Below, in pieces: positions 15,371 through 31,100 of a DNA stretch of 64,000 nt. This DNA is from Microcebus murinus (Eukaryota > Chordata > Mammalia > Primates > Cheirogaleidae), in assembly GCF_040939455.1 (NCBI RefSeq), contig NC_134108.1:52761501-52825500 (forward strand), read 5' to 3'. Numbering within the stretch: position 1 is the first letter of the stretch; each line of letters begins with the position of its first letter. The position numbers and the translations under genes are program-made. The notes under the pieces are model-generated. The model did no database searches. It saw only the letters and a program-made list of their open reading frames with translations, and was not told the DNA's origin.

Positions 15371-17060
15371 CTTTTTTTACCCATTAGGCATAATATCTTT
15401 CAAATCTATTTGAAAGTTGTTTTGACTTGTAATACAAGCTAGTGAACTTAGTATTTCTTACTTTATTAACATGTTAGTCACTTAGCTGAATTTTGATTAG
15501 ATGCATCCAGTGTCATCACTATGAAAATGTCCAGAGAGTTGAACTGACCACAATTTTGGTTAAATTGATATAAGAAAACATTCAAAAGCTTTAAAGAATT
15601 GGGTAAAGACTAAGCATGGTATGATTATATAGGCCAGTATTACATTACCACTATTATGGTAGATACATTGCTTAACAAATTTTTTTTCATTTCGTAAAAG
15701 TCATTCCTTATTTCCCCTACCAGATAAGCTTGCTTTTATATTTAAGCAATTTTCAGGCTCATTAAATATGGTAAATAAAAAACCATCATTGTATCAACTT
15801 CTGGCTTATTTCCTGCCCTTTGCAAGTTGGTGTAGTCCTTTCACGTTTCTTAGGGACACTGGATTTGATCTTATTTTAAAGTTAAAACATTGAATATTTT
15901 TACCATTTAAAAGGTTTAAAGGTTTAAATATTTAAAACATAAAACAAAAGAACTATGAAAAAAAAATCACCCCAAATCCCTACTCTAAGGGACTCTGATA
16001 TATGTCATATATATTTGTCAATTAGTAGATCTCTGAACTAATTAGTTTTTGACTTGCAAATCGAAGTTCTTCCATATATGTATGAATTGGACCAACGCAG
16101 GCAAAAATAAAAGCTAATGAGTTAGACTAGTGTACTGTGAAATATTTTTTTCATTTGAATTTTTTATATTACCAATAAGTTTGTGCAATAAGCACAATGT
16201 TTAAAAATACACTTAGAGACAAAAAGAATTATCAGCCAAAAAAATTAATACAAAAACATGAGCTAGAAGAAAGTTTTCTTGAATTTCTCCTCATGAAAGC
16301 AAAACTGAAAAGCAGTTTGTGCTACCAAATCATTAGCGTTAGATCTTGCAGAAAATGGGGCAAAACAGTTAAATTGCAAGAGCAGGGACTCAGTGATGAC
16401 GTGGTGAGCAAAGCAGACGGATTCCTAGCTCCCACTGGGCTCATGTTCTAGTGCATGGCAAGGTGGAGGAAGTGGACAATTGGAATAAAAGACAAATATA
16501 TACATTTTATAGAAAAGCATTTTATAAACAAAGCAGGCTCAGAGGCTAGAGAATGACAGAGGCCATTTGAGACAGGGTGGTCAGGAAACTTAGGAGAGAC
16601 CTAAGGAAGTGACACAACGAACTATGTGAAGATCTGGGAGAGAAAATACCAGGCAGAGGGGCAAAGGTGGTTTATCTCCTCAGTGTAGCTTACAAGATTC
16701 TAGCAATTATGGTCCTGTCAGGTCTGGATTATGTATCCTCCATACAAATGAAAATAACGTAATCAGACTACAGTCACACACATACACACACACTCACTTT
16801 CTCCACCCCAAACTCATGAGCAACCAGGAACAGGAATTAGCTAAATGGTTCTCAAACTGTCATGGCTATGAGAATAACCTGGTGAGAATTTCAAGCTAAC
16901 CGGCAGTCTGCCAGGCATTTCATTCTCACTTTTCACTGGAGTGATCAGGCTTCAGCTTTTCCAGGGCTCAGTGTAAATGTTTTCAGTAAAGGATAGTTGC
17001 CTGGTGTGCATTTAGGAAGTGGAGAGATGTCAGAGAGAGAGCAAAGGCTGACTTCCTGCT
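15371..17060. other. AT-rich stretch, mostly unassigned
   Basis: No gene recognised. The frame at 16197-16451 is lysine-rich with no domain. At 16530-16680 (GACAGGGTGGTCAGGAAAC, AAGATCTGGGAGAG, CAGGCAGAGGGGCAAAGG) there is a medium-frequency mammalian repeat I cannot name. A weak MER5A-like piece lies at about 16846-16930. Confidence 0.35.
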
Positions 17061-18190
17061 GGAATAGGAGATGAAGTCATTCGGACCAATTCTTCTACTG
17101 AAGACAACTATAAAATCTGAATGAAAAGTTATTTTAAAATCTTAAAAGCATTACAGAGATGATAGTAAGGATGTACAGGCCAAAATTTTGAAGAAGAATG
17201 TAATATAGAGCCTATTCTATCCTGAGGATGCTTGCCAGTCTAAAAAAGCATCTAAAAATGATCTTGTGAGAACAAGGAGGTTGTGGGATAGAGCATCAAA
17301 AATTAGAGTCTAGTACCTCCCAGAGATGAGAAGCTGTAGAACTCCACCCCCTTCCCAGGTCCTGGGCTACAATTCCCAAGGGTGACACCATGGAAGTGAC
17401 TCTGCAGACTGCAGTCCAGTCTGAATGGTCCAATTAACCTCAAACTTTGGCCTCAGACTACTATCACCCATCGGGCTGGCAGAAGGAAAGCCTTTCTAGA
17501 GAAAGAATCATCAGAGTTCCCAATTATTTCTATAAGTATTTTTTTTTCAAATACAATGTCCAGCAAGAATTTTTAAATGAGATACATGAAAAGACAAGAC
17601 AACATGAACCAGAACAATAAGAAACAAAAAACATAAAGATATCCACAGGAATGCCAAATATTGGAATTATTAGTCACAAAGTGTAATAACTTGCTTACCA
17701 TGTTCATGGTAATAAAGGCCAAGCATGGAAACTTTAGCAAGAAACTGGAAATTTAAAAAGTGATATTTCAGATTGGAGAAATAATCACATAGAAAGTATA
17801 GAGTTAAAAAATACAATAATTGAAATTGAGAAGACAATAGATGGGTAGCTGAAGAGAGAATCAGTGAAATGGAAACTACTTTTTGAAAGTCTAGAATGAA
17901 GACAGAAACATGAGCAAAAAACAAAAGGGACGGTCAGAGGCATAGAAGGTACAGCGCAAAGATTTACACTTAGAGCCACAGAAGGAGAGGAAAAAGGAAC
18001 AGCAGTACTGAAAGAAACAAAGGTGGAGAGTTTCACAGAACTTTTTAAAACATTAACCCTCAGACTTAAGTCTCACAAAATAGAATTTAAATCCAAGTAG
18101 GATTAAAAAAAACCAAAAACCTACAGGTAGACAAATCAGAGTGACCCTGTAGAAAACCAAAGGGAAAAAGATTCTTGAAAGAACACAGAG
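17061..18190 (+). mobile_element. Old L1/HAL1 remnant (5' region and ORF1)
   Basis: GGTCCTGGGCTACAATTCCC, GGGCTGGCAGAAGGAAAG, TTTCAAATACAATGTCCAGC and then a purine-rich stretch (GAAATTGAGAAGACAATAG, GCTGAAGAGAGAATCAGTG, GACGGTCAGAGGCATAG) resemble the 5' region and ORF1 coiled-coil part of L1M/HAL1. Many stops: no coding potential remains. HAL1 versus L1 is not resolved. Confidence 0.6.
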
Positions 18191-18380
18191 TCAGATAGAA
18201 ACTAGGTTTAAATTCCAGCTCTAACGATAAAGCCATGTGACCTCAACCAAATTACCTTTCCCCAGGCCCTGTCTTCTGTACTATATAATAATAATAATGG
18301 CTGGGTCACATAGTTGAGAAGGTTCAACAAAATCACTTATGAGAAATGCCTAGTACAGTATCTGACACATAAAAAATGGT
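18191..18380 (+). repeat. MIR SINE
   Basis: AAATTCCAGCTCTAACGATA, CATGTGACCTCAACCAAATT and AATGCCTAGTACAGTATCTG follow MIR from the core to the 3' end. Confidence 0.65.
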
Positions 18381-18817
18381 TTCCTCCTCAGAGTGCTCTT
18401 TGAGCCTCACTATTGCTATCAATTTCCAGGCCCTGCCTTGTGAACAGAGATAATTTTAAACATCTAGCATAGATTTTTCCTTAAGTTATTTGGAGGCATA
18501 ACAATGAACCCAGAAATACAGTCAAACCATTCATGGTAAATGGCATCAATGTGAGGAGCTTTCTTTTAACCTTTAAGCTAAAAGGGGAATAGGGAATAAA
18601 TAGCCATAAATTAAATGAGACCTTCACTAAGCACCAAATCCTTTGCAAATCATTTCTCTCAACTTTCCTAAAAGCTGGTTTTGTTTTTGTTAAGTTTTGT
18701 AATATATCATGACAGGACGCTTCAAGTTCTTATTCAAAATTTCTCTTATTAGCCTTAATCATAAAAACCTGAAGGGTAAAGGCTATATACTAACAAAAAG
18801 AGAAAAAAAAAAAAATA

Positions 18818-19080
18818 GGCCAGGTGTGGTGGCTCATGCCTATAATCCTAGCACTCTGGGAGGTCCAGACAGAAGATTGTCTGAGCTCAAGAGTTCAAGA
18901 TCAGCCTGAGCAAGAGCAAGGCCCATTTCTACTGCTGCGGCTCATGCTTATAGGCTCAGCTACTCAGGAGGCTGAGGCAGAAGGATCGCTGGAGCCCAGC
19001 AGTTTGAGGTTGCAGTGAGCTATGATGACACCACTGAACTCTACCCAAGGCAATAGGGTAAGACTGTCTCAAAAAATAAA
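18818..19080 (+). mobile_element. Alu SINE with internal deletion
   Basis: Starts GGCCAGGTGTGGTGGCTCAT and ends CAATAGGGTAAGACTGTCTC. The A-rich joint between the monomers is gone: first-monomer CCCATTTCTACTGCTG runs straight into CGGCTCATGCTTATAGGC. Total about 260 bp against the usual 300 or more. Confidence 0.88.
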
Positions 19081-20024
19081 AGAGAGAAAATAATGTATAT
19101 TTATCTACAGATACTGTCCAATCAGATTCTTTAACATCCTCCACTTTGGTAGCTATTAATAATTCCATTTGTAATTCTTTTAGTAAAAGGGTTCCCCTCT
19201 CAAGGAAAGACTGTATCTTTAATTTGTACATGCTGAAAATTTCTTTTATTCTAAATGTGATATGGGAACTTCTGCAAAGAAATTATTACATGTATGCACC
19301 TGCTGAAAAAATCTTGCATGAATATGGAAATGGTGCATAGTGAATCAACAATGTTAACACAATGCTCCTTACTGTATAAGGGGAAACAAGGATGTATACT
19401 TTTCATATTGATCCCACGTTCCTTTTATCTTTAAACTTTTACTTTTGAATTACTAGAACCTATCTTGCTAGTAGTAGTTGAATAAGGCCCTGACATTTGC
19501 TTTTTTTCCCCCTCCCAAAAGGAGAGCCCTGCAGGTTTTGTGTGTTTCATGCTTCCTGAATATTGGCCTCATTTTACAGATCTCAAATCCACATGTATCT
19601 AATTTAATTTTACTTGAAAGTCATAAAGTCCTTGCTTCAATACTAGAGTACAACCAAGGCAAGTTAATACTTTGCTCTGAACCTTAGCTGATGAAGGTAT
19701 TAGCCCCTCATAACCAACAGAACTTCATGCCCTGTGTTCTAATGATTAAAAAGCTTAGCCAACAACGTGATGTTTAAGAGTACATCCCCCAGAATAAGCA
19801 CTATAACCCCATGGATCACCAATGTGTAAAAGCACTGTGGACTCAGTTGGTTACTAGTCTTCCTGTCAAATGGTTTTTGAAGTTTGCTGACTTAATACCA
19901 GGAGGACTTCCTTCCCCTCCCCTTCTGAGGAAACAAGATGGGAGACCACCTCCCCACCTCCTGGGTTTCAGGAGGTTCCTTCTCTTTGTTGACTAAAGTC
20001 AATTTTCAGAGGGAATGTTATGTT
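19081..20024. other. Unassigned non-coding stretch
   Basis: No recognised gene or repeat. The short frames (19146-19340, 19478-19687, 19811-19996 plus) have no domains. Confidence 0.35.
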
Positions 20025-20154
20025 ACTCATAAGAAAAACTTCAGACAAACTCCAACAAAGGGACATTCTACATAGTACCTGATCAGTAATCCTCAAAATG
20101 TCAAGGTCATTAAAACCAAGGGAAGTCTGACAGACAGTCACAGCCAAGAGAAGC
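20025..20154 (+). mobile_element. Old L1 3' UTR fragment
   Basis: CAGACAAACTCCAACAAAGG, GACATTCTACATAGTACCTG and AAAATGTCAAGGTCATTAAA match the same 3' UTR family seen at 5.5-6.6 kb. An Alu follows directly. Confidence 0.6.
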
Positions 20155-20447
20155 GAGCCAGCCACAGTGGCTCATGCCTATAATATCAGTACCTTTGGAG
20201 GCCAAGGCAGGAAGGAGATTGCTTGAGGCCAGGAGTTTGAGACCAGCCTGGGCAACATAGTGAGACTCTGTCTCTCAAAAAATAAAAAAAATTAGCCAGG
20301 CGTGGTGACACATACCTGTCATCCCAGCTGCTCAGGAGGCTGAGGCAGGAGGATCACTTGTGCCCAGGAAGTTCAAGGTTGCAGTGAGCTATGATCACAC
20401 TACTGCACTTCAACCTGGGTGACAGACCCTGTCTCAGCCACAACAAA
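20155..20447 (+). mobile_element. Older Alu SINE
   Basis: Dimeric Alu from CCAGCCACAGTGGCTCATGC to GACAGACCCTGTCTC with a CAACAAAAAAAG tail. It inserted into, or at the edge of, the L1 3' UTR fragment. Confidence 0.92.
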
Positions 20448-21500
20448 AAAAGAAACTGAGTGTTATGATCTCAAGCCTCAGGCTGTTAAGCACTCCCCTC
20501 CTTCCTTCCTATATTAGTGTTTATAAATGGAACTCCTGGCTTTTATTTGATTTAATGTATTATTTTTAATTCTGAGTCGGTGGTCTACTTTTCCTGAAAT
20601 TCAGTTTCTCCACCTATGAAATTGAAGTGTTGACAGATGGCAGTATGGAAAGACACCCTAGGCAACAGTGCAAAGGCAATCCTATATTTATTTGGGGACG
20701 TTAACTTGTAAGATTGAGTTCTTACCAACAAACCGCAAACATCTCCAACAGTGATAGGCAAATTGGGGGCCCCTAGTCATCATGTGAAAGTCAACCTGCC
20801 TCTGGATCCCTCCTTCAAAATGTCTCATTAACTTTTTTTTTTAAATAACCACCCTATCATACTGGCAAATTTGAGTCTTCCAAAGACTGTTGGTATTTTA
20901 TGAGACAGCCTACCAGCAATGCTTACAAAATCCTGTCAGGGTATCATCAGCCTATTTTGGAGGACCTTTTCATCTTTGATGCTGTCAGAAAAGGTGAGTG
21001 GAAAGATCCATCAAGTGACAATAAGAAAAAAAAAAAGCAGAAAACATTACACTAGAACTAAGAATTCTTTAAAAAGAGTCTATTGTTTTTGTCTTGATAT
21101 AGCTTTACATGGGGATTTATCTGCCATAAAAGAGGAGACATACACACAATTAATCAATGACAAAAATGAAGTCATGCGGTCTAGCTTTTAGTTAGGAAAC
21201 TATTTTCTGCATTGTTTATTTTAACACTGTCAACACATGTTGAAATGGATTACCATAATAAAGGTAAGCTCTCTAGGGGACATACAACTATTTTCATCCT
21301 GAGGAAGTAAACATAGTAACTATGTATAGTGGTTCCAGGGTATGAGTTTGGGTATGTGTCTATACAAAGTAAACAGCCATTATGATAGAGTCAGAAATCG
21401 ATGAATTAATCTGAGATAATATACTAGAAATATACAGAGAACCACACAATTCCAAGCTTTTGCCATTGGAGATAGTTAAAATCAAGTGGCCTGCAGTGTG
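20448..21500. other. Unassigned non-coding stretch
   Basis: No named repeat. A consensus-like donor (GAAAAGGTGAGTGG, near 20994) occurs in the 20919-21191 frame, but no matching acceptor or protein domain supports an exon. Confidence 0.35.
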
Positions 21501-22220
<720 letters not shown>

Positions 22221-22444
22221 AGGAATGGCTGCAGGCAATAAACCCCCAGAGAAATAGAAGGGATTTTGGGATTGATTACCCAGCCTGGTTGAGGGAAAAG
22301 ACAATGAAAATCCAGCTATTGTTGAAACACTGGAAAGGGGAGGGACTCTGGCCCTCTCTAGACCGGCAGAGGTGAACGATTTCATTATTTCCCCATGGTC
22401 ATATAGGATGGGGCAGTGCCCACTGAGTGGTTGTAGCTGTAACG

Positions 22445-22661
22445 TGGGGTTTCTCAACCTCAACTCTATTGACACTTTGGGCTGGATCTTTGTTGTGGTG
22501 GCTGCTGTCCTACATATTATAGGATATTTAGCAACATCCCTGGCCCCTTCCCATAAGATGACAATAGTGCTCCCTACACACAGTTATGACAACCACTAAT
22601 TTCTTCAGACATTGCCAAATGTCCCCTGAGGGGCAAAACTGTCCCCAGTCGAGAAGCACTG
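22445..22661 (-). mobile_element. MER20-type hAT-Charlie element
   Basis: Nearly complete non-autonomous element of about 217 bp with phrases TTTCTCAACCTCAACTCTAT, TGACACTTTGGGCTGGATC, TAGCAACATCCCTGGCC and GACATTGCCAAATGTCCCCT. It ends GAGAAGCACTG, the inverted partner of the start. Family name from memory. Confidence 0.75.
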
Positions 22662-22744
22662 CCATAAAGAAGCCAATGACTATAGGGCAGGTAGCTTAAT
22701 AAAGGATAACAATCCCTGCTTCTTAAATTCTTAGTCCAAAGAAT

Positions 22745-23345
22745 GGAGAGAATAACCAGGGACTACGTTTGGCTTTGCTAAAAGCCTCCTTTATCTCTTA
22801 CAGCTACCAGGCTATGAGGGACAAAGGCCAATTTCACAAACTGAACCTTGCTCCCAACCCAGCAGGGCCAGTGGCACTCAAGATCTGCAATGGGAGGCCA
22901 TATGGAAGCTGTGGCAAGCCTTCCTTGAAAGACTTACTGCCCTGGGTGCTGAGTGGTGCCTGCAGACAATCTTCAGCTGTCCACCCTCTTTGGGATTGCC
23001 TCAGCTGAAGACAGTTACCTTGCACAAGGTCACATCTCCTTCAAAAGGAAGCCTACAGCCAGTGGCTGATGACATGGATGCCTGGTCCTTTCATTTCCAA
23101 CCCAGGACAATTCTGAAGGGCTCTCCCAGCTTCTGAATTCTCTGGTTTCAGCTGAAGACTGAGATTGCACTGCCAGTTTCCATGCAAGCTGGCTCCAGCA
23201 TATACCACGTGTCATAGCCCAACTTCCCCCTCAGCCCTTTTCTGCTTTCTCCCTTCTCTTCTACAGATGCTCATCCAAAGAGCACACCTTGATAAAACTC
23301 CTCTCCAATCCCAGAGTCTGCCTCCAAGGGAATCCAACCTGTAAC
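22745..23345 (+). mobile_element. LTR-like sequence, unassigned
   Basis: It ends with ATAAAACTCCTCTCCAATCC, CAGAGTCTGCCTCCAAGGGA and ATCCAACCTGTAA, a typical U5-like terminus of an old ERVL LTR. The interior (GCCTCAGCTGAAGACAG) fits the same idea. Family not determined; frames at 22769-23008 and 22834-23025 lie inside it. Confidence 0.4.
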
Positions 23346-23842
23346 CAATGTGACTGGAGAGTGGTGAACACCTAGAAAGGAGGATAAGCTCCCATTATTG
23401 AGAGGATAGATTTCACTGTTCAAATCATGAAGAGTCCTACTCATCATACAAATAGTTTGGAATTTATCTTGTAGGCAATGGGGAGACAGTGAAGGGTTCA
23501 AAGTAGGACACTAACGAGATCAAACATACATTTCAGGAAGGTTGTCTGGAAGCAGAACACAGAACTGAAGTGGCAAGAGGCTGTTCTAAATTCTCTAACT
23601 AGGACAGCGAGGGTGGGGCTGGAGAGGAAAACTCACAATAAATTGAGAGGATTTGGTGACTAAGTAGATGTGAGATTGGGGGAGGAAGAGAGAAGAGTTA
23701 AAGATTACTTCCTAGTTTGGGAGATTGGTTGGATTAGTCCATGACAGAGAATTTAGGAGGAAGATAAATTTCCAACATGCTGAATTTAAGGTATACCACA
23801 AGGGTCACCAAGGTGGAGATATCCAACAGGGGTGCATGTGTA
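23346..23842. repeat. Unnamed medium-frequency mammalian repeat
   Basis: TTATCTTGTAGGCAATGGGG, AGACAGTGAAGGGTTC, CTAACGAGATCAAAC, GGATTTGGTGACTAAGTAG and GATTACTTCCTAGTTTGG follow the word order of a common old mammalian repeat whose name I cannot give. Confidence 0.4.
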
Positions 23843-24798
23843 CAGTCACATGCACATAACGTTTCCATCAATGATGGGCCACGTGTACAAGTACGGTGCC
23901 ATCAGATTTATGATGGAGCTGAAAAGTTACTTTCACTTAGCATTTACTATACTTTTTATCATTATAGTATACTCCTTCTACTTATTTAAAAAGATTACCT
24001 GTAAAACATCCTTGGGCAGGTCCTTCAGGAGATATTTCAGAAAGCATTGTCATCATGAGAGATGACAGACCCATGCCTGTTACTGCCCCTGAAGACCTTC
24101 CAGTGGGATGAGATGTGGAGGTGGGAGACAGTGATACTGATGACATGACCCTGGGTAGGCTAGGCTAATGTGTATTTGTGTCTTAGTTTTTAACAAAAAA
24201 AGTTTAAAAAATAAAAATAAAAAAATAGAAATAGAAAAAAGCTTATAGAAGATATAAAGTAGTTTTGTGTTTTAAGCTAACTGGTGTCACAAAAGAGTAA
24301 AAAAGTTTTTAAAATTTAAAAGTTTATAAAGAGTTACAGCAAGGTAAGGTTAATTGAGGAAAGAACTTTTTGTATAAATTTAGTGTAGTTAAGTGTGCAC
24401 TATTTATAAAGTCTACAGTAGTGTACAGTAATGTTCTAGGCCTTCACATTCACTCACCACTCAATGACTCACCCACAGCAACTTCTAGTCCTGCAAGTTC
24501 CATTCATGCTAAGTACCCTGTACAGGTGTACTGCTTTTTATCTTTTACATCATATTTTTACTATACCTTTTCTCTGTTTAGATACACAAATACACCATTG
24601 TGGTATAGCTGCCTGCAGTAACGTGCTGAACAGGTTTGTAGCTTAGGAGTAATAGGCTATACCACACAGCCTAGGTGTGTAGTAAGCTATACCCACCCTA
24701 GGTTTATGTAAATATATTCTGATGGTTGCACAATGACAAAAATCTCCTAATGACACATTCCCCAGAATGTATTCCTGTCATTAAGCGATGCATAACTG
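23843..24798. mobile_element. TA-flanked pogo/Tigger-type DNA transposon
   Basis: Element of 956 bp. It begins CAGTCACATGCACATAACG and ends AAGCGATGCATAACTG, imperfect terminal inverted repeats, and is bounded by TA on both sides (23841-23842 and 24799-24800), the target duplication of Tc1/mariner/pogo elements. No intact transposase; the short frames at 23777-24065 and 24370-24646 are incidental. Non-autonomous copy. Confidence 0.8.
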
Positions 24799-24810
24799 TA
24801 TTTATATGTA

Positions 24811-25153
24811 CAACAAGCCCTCCATATCTGTGGGTTCCACATCTGTGGATTCAATCAACCACAGATGGAAAATATTCAGAAAAAAACGGAGGGTTGCATC
24901 TGTAGTGAGCACATACAGACCTTTTTCTTGTCATTACTCCCCCAACAACACAGTATAACAACTATTTACATAGCATTTACATTGTATTAAGAATTATAAG
25001 TAATCTAGAGATGATTCAAAGTATATGGAAGCTGTGCATAAGTTATACGCAAACATTACCCCATTTCCTATCAGGGACTTGAACATCCATGGATTTTGAT
25101 ATCTTTAAGGCATCCTGAAGCCAACCCCCCATGGATACCAAGAGGTGACTATG
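24811..25153. mobile_element. MER2-like Tigger-family MITE
   Basis: Starts AGCCCTCCATATCTGTGGGT a few bases after TA (24809-24810), contains AGTAATCTAGAGATGATTCA and GGGACTTGAACATCCATGG, and ends AAGAGGTGACTATGTA. This is the MER2 pattern with diverged terminal repeats. It lies 12 bp after the preceding TA-flanked element. Confidence 0.75.
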
Positions 25154-25289
25154 TATAAAAAAATATATAAAGTCTGTCTATATAAAATGTATTACACCAT
25201 ATATTACTTATATTCACACCCTCACTGGTTCCAAAGCAAGGCTATGCAAATACATACAACAGGATTAAAAAATAAACATGAAAAACTGA

Positions 25290-25960
25290 GGTAAAGGGAA
25301 TTAAGGTGAGTTTTATACACAAAAGGCAGGCCTTAAACAGTTACAGATGGGCCACCAAATTGTTTCTGAACCTCCTAGTAGCAAAGCAGAGGGAAACTTG
25401 TCATTTTTATTGTTATAGTTTCTCTGTAATCTGGTCTGAAGGTCTCTGTGAAAAGTGGCCATAGGCAAAGATAGCCACTCTCTAGGAGTGTCTTGACCTA
25501 AGGAAAGTCAGGCTCCATTGTGTGGGGCAGGCGAGACACAGTGAAGAGGTAAAACCAAAATGCATGAAACAGAAGAAACTTACTACTTACGGACCCAGAG
25601 AGGTTGGGGAGGCCAACGCGAAGTCTGGAGGCAGCAGGGAGCAAGGTTGGGTGGGGAGTGAGAGAGAACCTGGGGGACCCGCCTTCAGTAAAGCCCGTGG
25701 GCGTCGCCCCTCACATTTTGCCGAGGAACTGTGGAGTGGCTAATTCAAAGAAAACATGGGCGAACGGGGAGCTTACTTAGATGACTCTGGTGTTGAGCAT
25801 TAGGTTTAATCAAGGTTAGCAGCTGTGGAGTATATCGTATTGGGTTTGGGATCAGTGGGATGAGGAGCAAGTGGACTACATCATAAATAACCACATAGGA
25901 AGGGCAAGTTTTAGCCAGGCCAAAGGCGACAGGGTACCACCGGTTTTTCAACAACTTGTG
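25290..25960 (-). mobile_element. Probable ERV LTR, relatively CpG-rich
   Basis: Read on the minus strand: CCCAAACCCAATACGATATA, then TTCCTCGGCAAAATGTGAGG, GGCGACGCCCACGGGC, CTGGGTCCGTAAGTAG and TTCTTCTGTTTCATGCATTT. This layout resembles an LTR, but I cannot name the family. It keeps more CpGs than its surroundings. The frames at 25522-25743 and 25745-25954 lie inside it. Confidence 0.45.
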
Positions 25961-27769
<1,809 letters not shown>

Positions 27770-27784
27770 AGAATTTAAGAATTT

Positions 27785-28361
27785 ACCAACAAGTGTTGGT
27801 GAGTAAGCAGAGTCAGAATACTCACTTTCTTAGAGAACTTGGAATTTTTTTTCTAGCACAAGACAAACCATAGATCTAGAGCGAAATGACCTGGTGCATT
27901 TCTTAGTAAGGTGATGATGCTTTACTAGGAACAAAGAAAACTTTGCAGAGAGATCAAGAGCAAGGAGAGGAAGCCACCTAGATTTCTCTCTGTGGTAGAT
28001 GCAGAGGAATGATTCAGGGTTTCCAGGAAAATAGTTGCACTCAGATGATGAGTCATTGCAGAAATTAAATAAAAACAAACTATTAAAGGAACCAAATTTA
28101 CTATCTGATAATATTCTAATAACATTATTGATAATCAAAAGATCACTTATCAGCTGCCAGATAGGGTGGCCGGTATGTATTCCTTTCCTACAGATGAAGA
28201 AATAGGCTTAGAGTAGATCGTCATGAGGACAGCTGTCAAAGAATAAGATTAACACCTGGGTCAGACTTCTGAGGCCAAGCAAGAAGTTCCCTTGTGCCCA
28301 TTCCCTGTCACTAAACTTCTCCCAAGGGTAAAAATCCTCTTGACTTCTAACACAATTGTTT
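27785..28361. other. Unassigned non-coding stretch
   Basis: No recognised repeat. The minus-strand frames at 27830-28138 and 27925-28125 overlap and have no domain. Confidence 0.35.
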
Positions 28362-28662
28362 TAGTCTGTTTTCTGTTGCTATAACAGAATATAATAGACT
28401 TGGTAATTTATAAAGGAAAAAAAGTTTATTTCTTACAGTTCTGGAAGCTAGGAAGTCTAAGAGCATGGCACCGGCATCTGGCAAGGGTCATCCTTGGCAC
28501 GACAGCAAGAGCAAGAGAGCCAGAGAGAGCTCACTTTTATAACAGAGCCACTCCCACAATAAGAAGCTCACTCCCGTGATAGCCACATTAATCCATTCAT
28601 GAGGGCAGAGGGATTAAGTTTCCAACACATGAACCTTAGGGGGACACATTTAAACCATAGCA
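28362..28662 (-). mobile_element. MaLR-type LTR (MST/MLT1 group)
   Basis: TGTTTTAGTCTGTTTTCTGT, TTGCTATAACAGAATA, GGTAATTTATAAAGG, CAGTTCTGGAAGCTAGGAAG and the end GGGACACATTTAAACCATAG are the reverse-oriented hallmarks of an ERVL-MaLR LTR. It is shorter than full length; TG...CA ends are preserved. Confidence 0.75.
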
Positions 28663-28684
28663 ATAATAAATTAGTTGTGTTTGC

Positions 28685-28985
28685 TTCTGAACTTCATATA
28701 AATGGAATCACACAAATTTATTAATATATATTATTGTATTGAATGAGCTGCTCTCATTCAATAATGTGAGAGTCATTCATATATTGTATGTGGTTGTAGT
28801 TTGCTCGTTTTTGTTGTATGGTATTCCATATTTTAGCCTACCATTGATAGATATTGATGTATTACCATCGATGTATTGCCTACCATTGATGTATCGTTTT
28901 TAAAAAATTTTTGACAGGAAAATGCTGCTATGAATACTTCCATGTCTCTTTTTGGTGAATATGCATGGGTCATTTTGCAATCATT
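28685..28985 (-). mobile_element. L1 3'-end fragment
   Basis: TCATATAAATGGAATCACAC, TGTTGTATGGTATTCCATAT and AAATGCTGCTATGAATACTT are reverse L1M 3' UTR words. A short local duplication (CCTACCATTGAT ... GATGTAT) lies at about 28838-28895. Confidence 0.6.
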
Positions 28986-29184
28986 CAGATTTATTGGCTG
29001 TACTTCTACCTTGAATGGAACTTAACAATATAGCATCTCTCTCTTTTCAATGTGTATTCCTCGTATGTACCTAGACAATATATCTTGTACATGTTCCAAG
29101 TGCATATGTGCAAGATTTTATCTAGGGCATAAATCTAGGGATAGAATTACTAATACATACTCTGATCAACAATGTAGAAAAGTT

Positions 29185-29526
29185 GTTTTTTTTTTTTTTT
29201 TTTTTTTTTGAGACAGAGTCTCACTTTGTTGCCCAGGCTAGAGAGAGTGCCATGGCATCAGCCTAGCTCACAGCAACCTCAAACTCCTGGGCTCAAGCTA
29301 TCCTCCTGCCTCAGCCTCCCGAGTAGCTAGGACTACAGGCATGCGCCACCATGCCCGGCTAATTTTTTCTATATATATTAGTTGGCCAATTAATTTCTCT
29401 CTATTTGTAGTAGAGACGGGGTCTCACTCTTGCTCAGGCTGGTTTTGAACTTCTGACCTCAAGCAATCCTCCCGCCTCGGCCTCCCAGAGTGCTAGGATT
29501 ACAGGCGTGAGCCACCACGCCCGGCC
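29185..29526 (-). mobile_element. Lemur-type Alu SINE (first of a tandem pair)
   Basis: T-tail of about 25 bases, then GAGACAGAGTCTCACTTTG, the reversed lemur linker (TTAGTTGGCCAATTAATTTC) and GTGAGCCACCACGCCCGGCC. Flanked by TAGAAAAGTT at 29174-29183 and 29527-29536. The second copy follows with no other spacer. Confidence 0.95.
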
Positions 29527-29536
29527 TAGAAAAGTT

Positions 29537-29873
<337 letters not shown>

Positions 29874-29883
29874 TAGAAAAGTT

Positions 29884-30265
29884 TTTAATTGTCAATTTCT
29901 TTAGGAGTGTTTGGGTATTTCATTTCTTTTTGACTCAGTTTGGTTAAGTTATGGACACATTTCTAGAAAACTACAACTATAATTTCAACAAGACTGGCTA
30001 TAATTGATGGAGCTGAGTGAGAGGTATAAGGGTTCATTATATCATTCTCCTTATTTTTGTGTTTTTGAAATTTTCATAACAGAATTTTTTTAAGTTCCCA
30101 GGGATGAGAATCACAACCTACATATATTTTATAAATAGCCTTTTTATTTACTCAATTGTTAATTCAAAAAATTTTAAAGTGAATTCATCATTGCTAATAT
30201 AAACTTGATACAACTTCTTAATTTGGATACTTTCTAAATCTATGTTTTAGGGGAAATAGATGATA
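29884..30265. other. AT-rich unassigned stretch
   Basis: No recognised feature between the tandem Alus and the next Alu. Confidence 0.35.
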
Positions 30266-30563
<298 letters not shown>

Positions 30564-30677
30564 TAATCTTATCTTGGAAGATACTTCCAAGACTTTTCAG
30601 AATGAAGTAGACATGTAGAAAAAAAAATTTATACTAATTGTTAAAACATCAGATAGCAAAGAATTTTAATGGTATGA

Positions 30678-31091
<414 letters not shown>

Positions 31092-31100
31092 AGACACCTG

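Noticed and set aside
20990..21000. Consensus-like donor AAAAGGTGAGTGG in an open frame (20919-21191)
   Set aside because: No paired acceptor, no protein similarity recognised, and such donors occur by chance in tens of kilobases.
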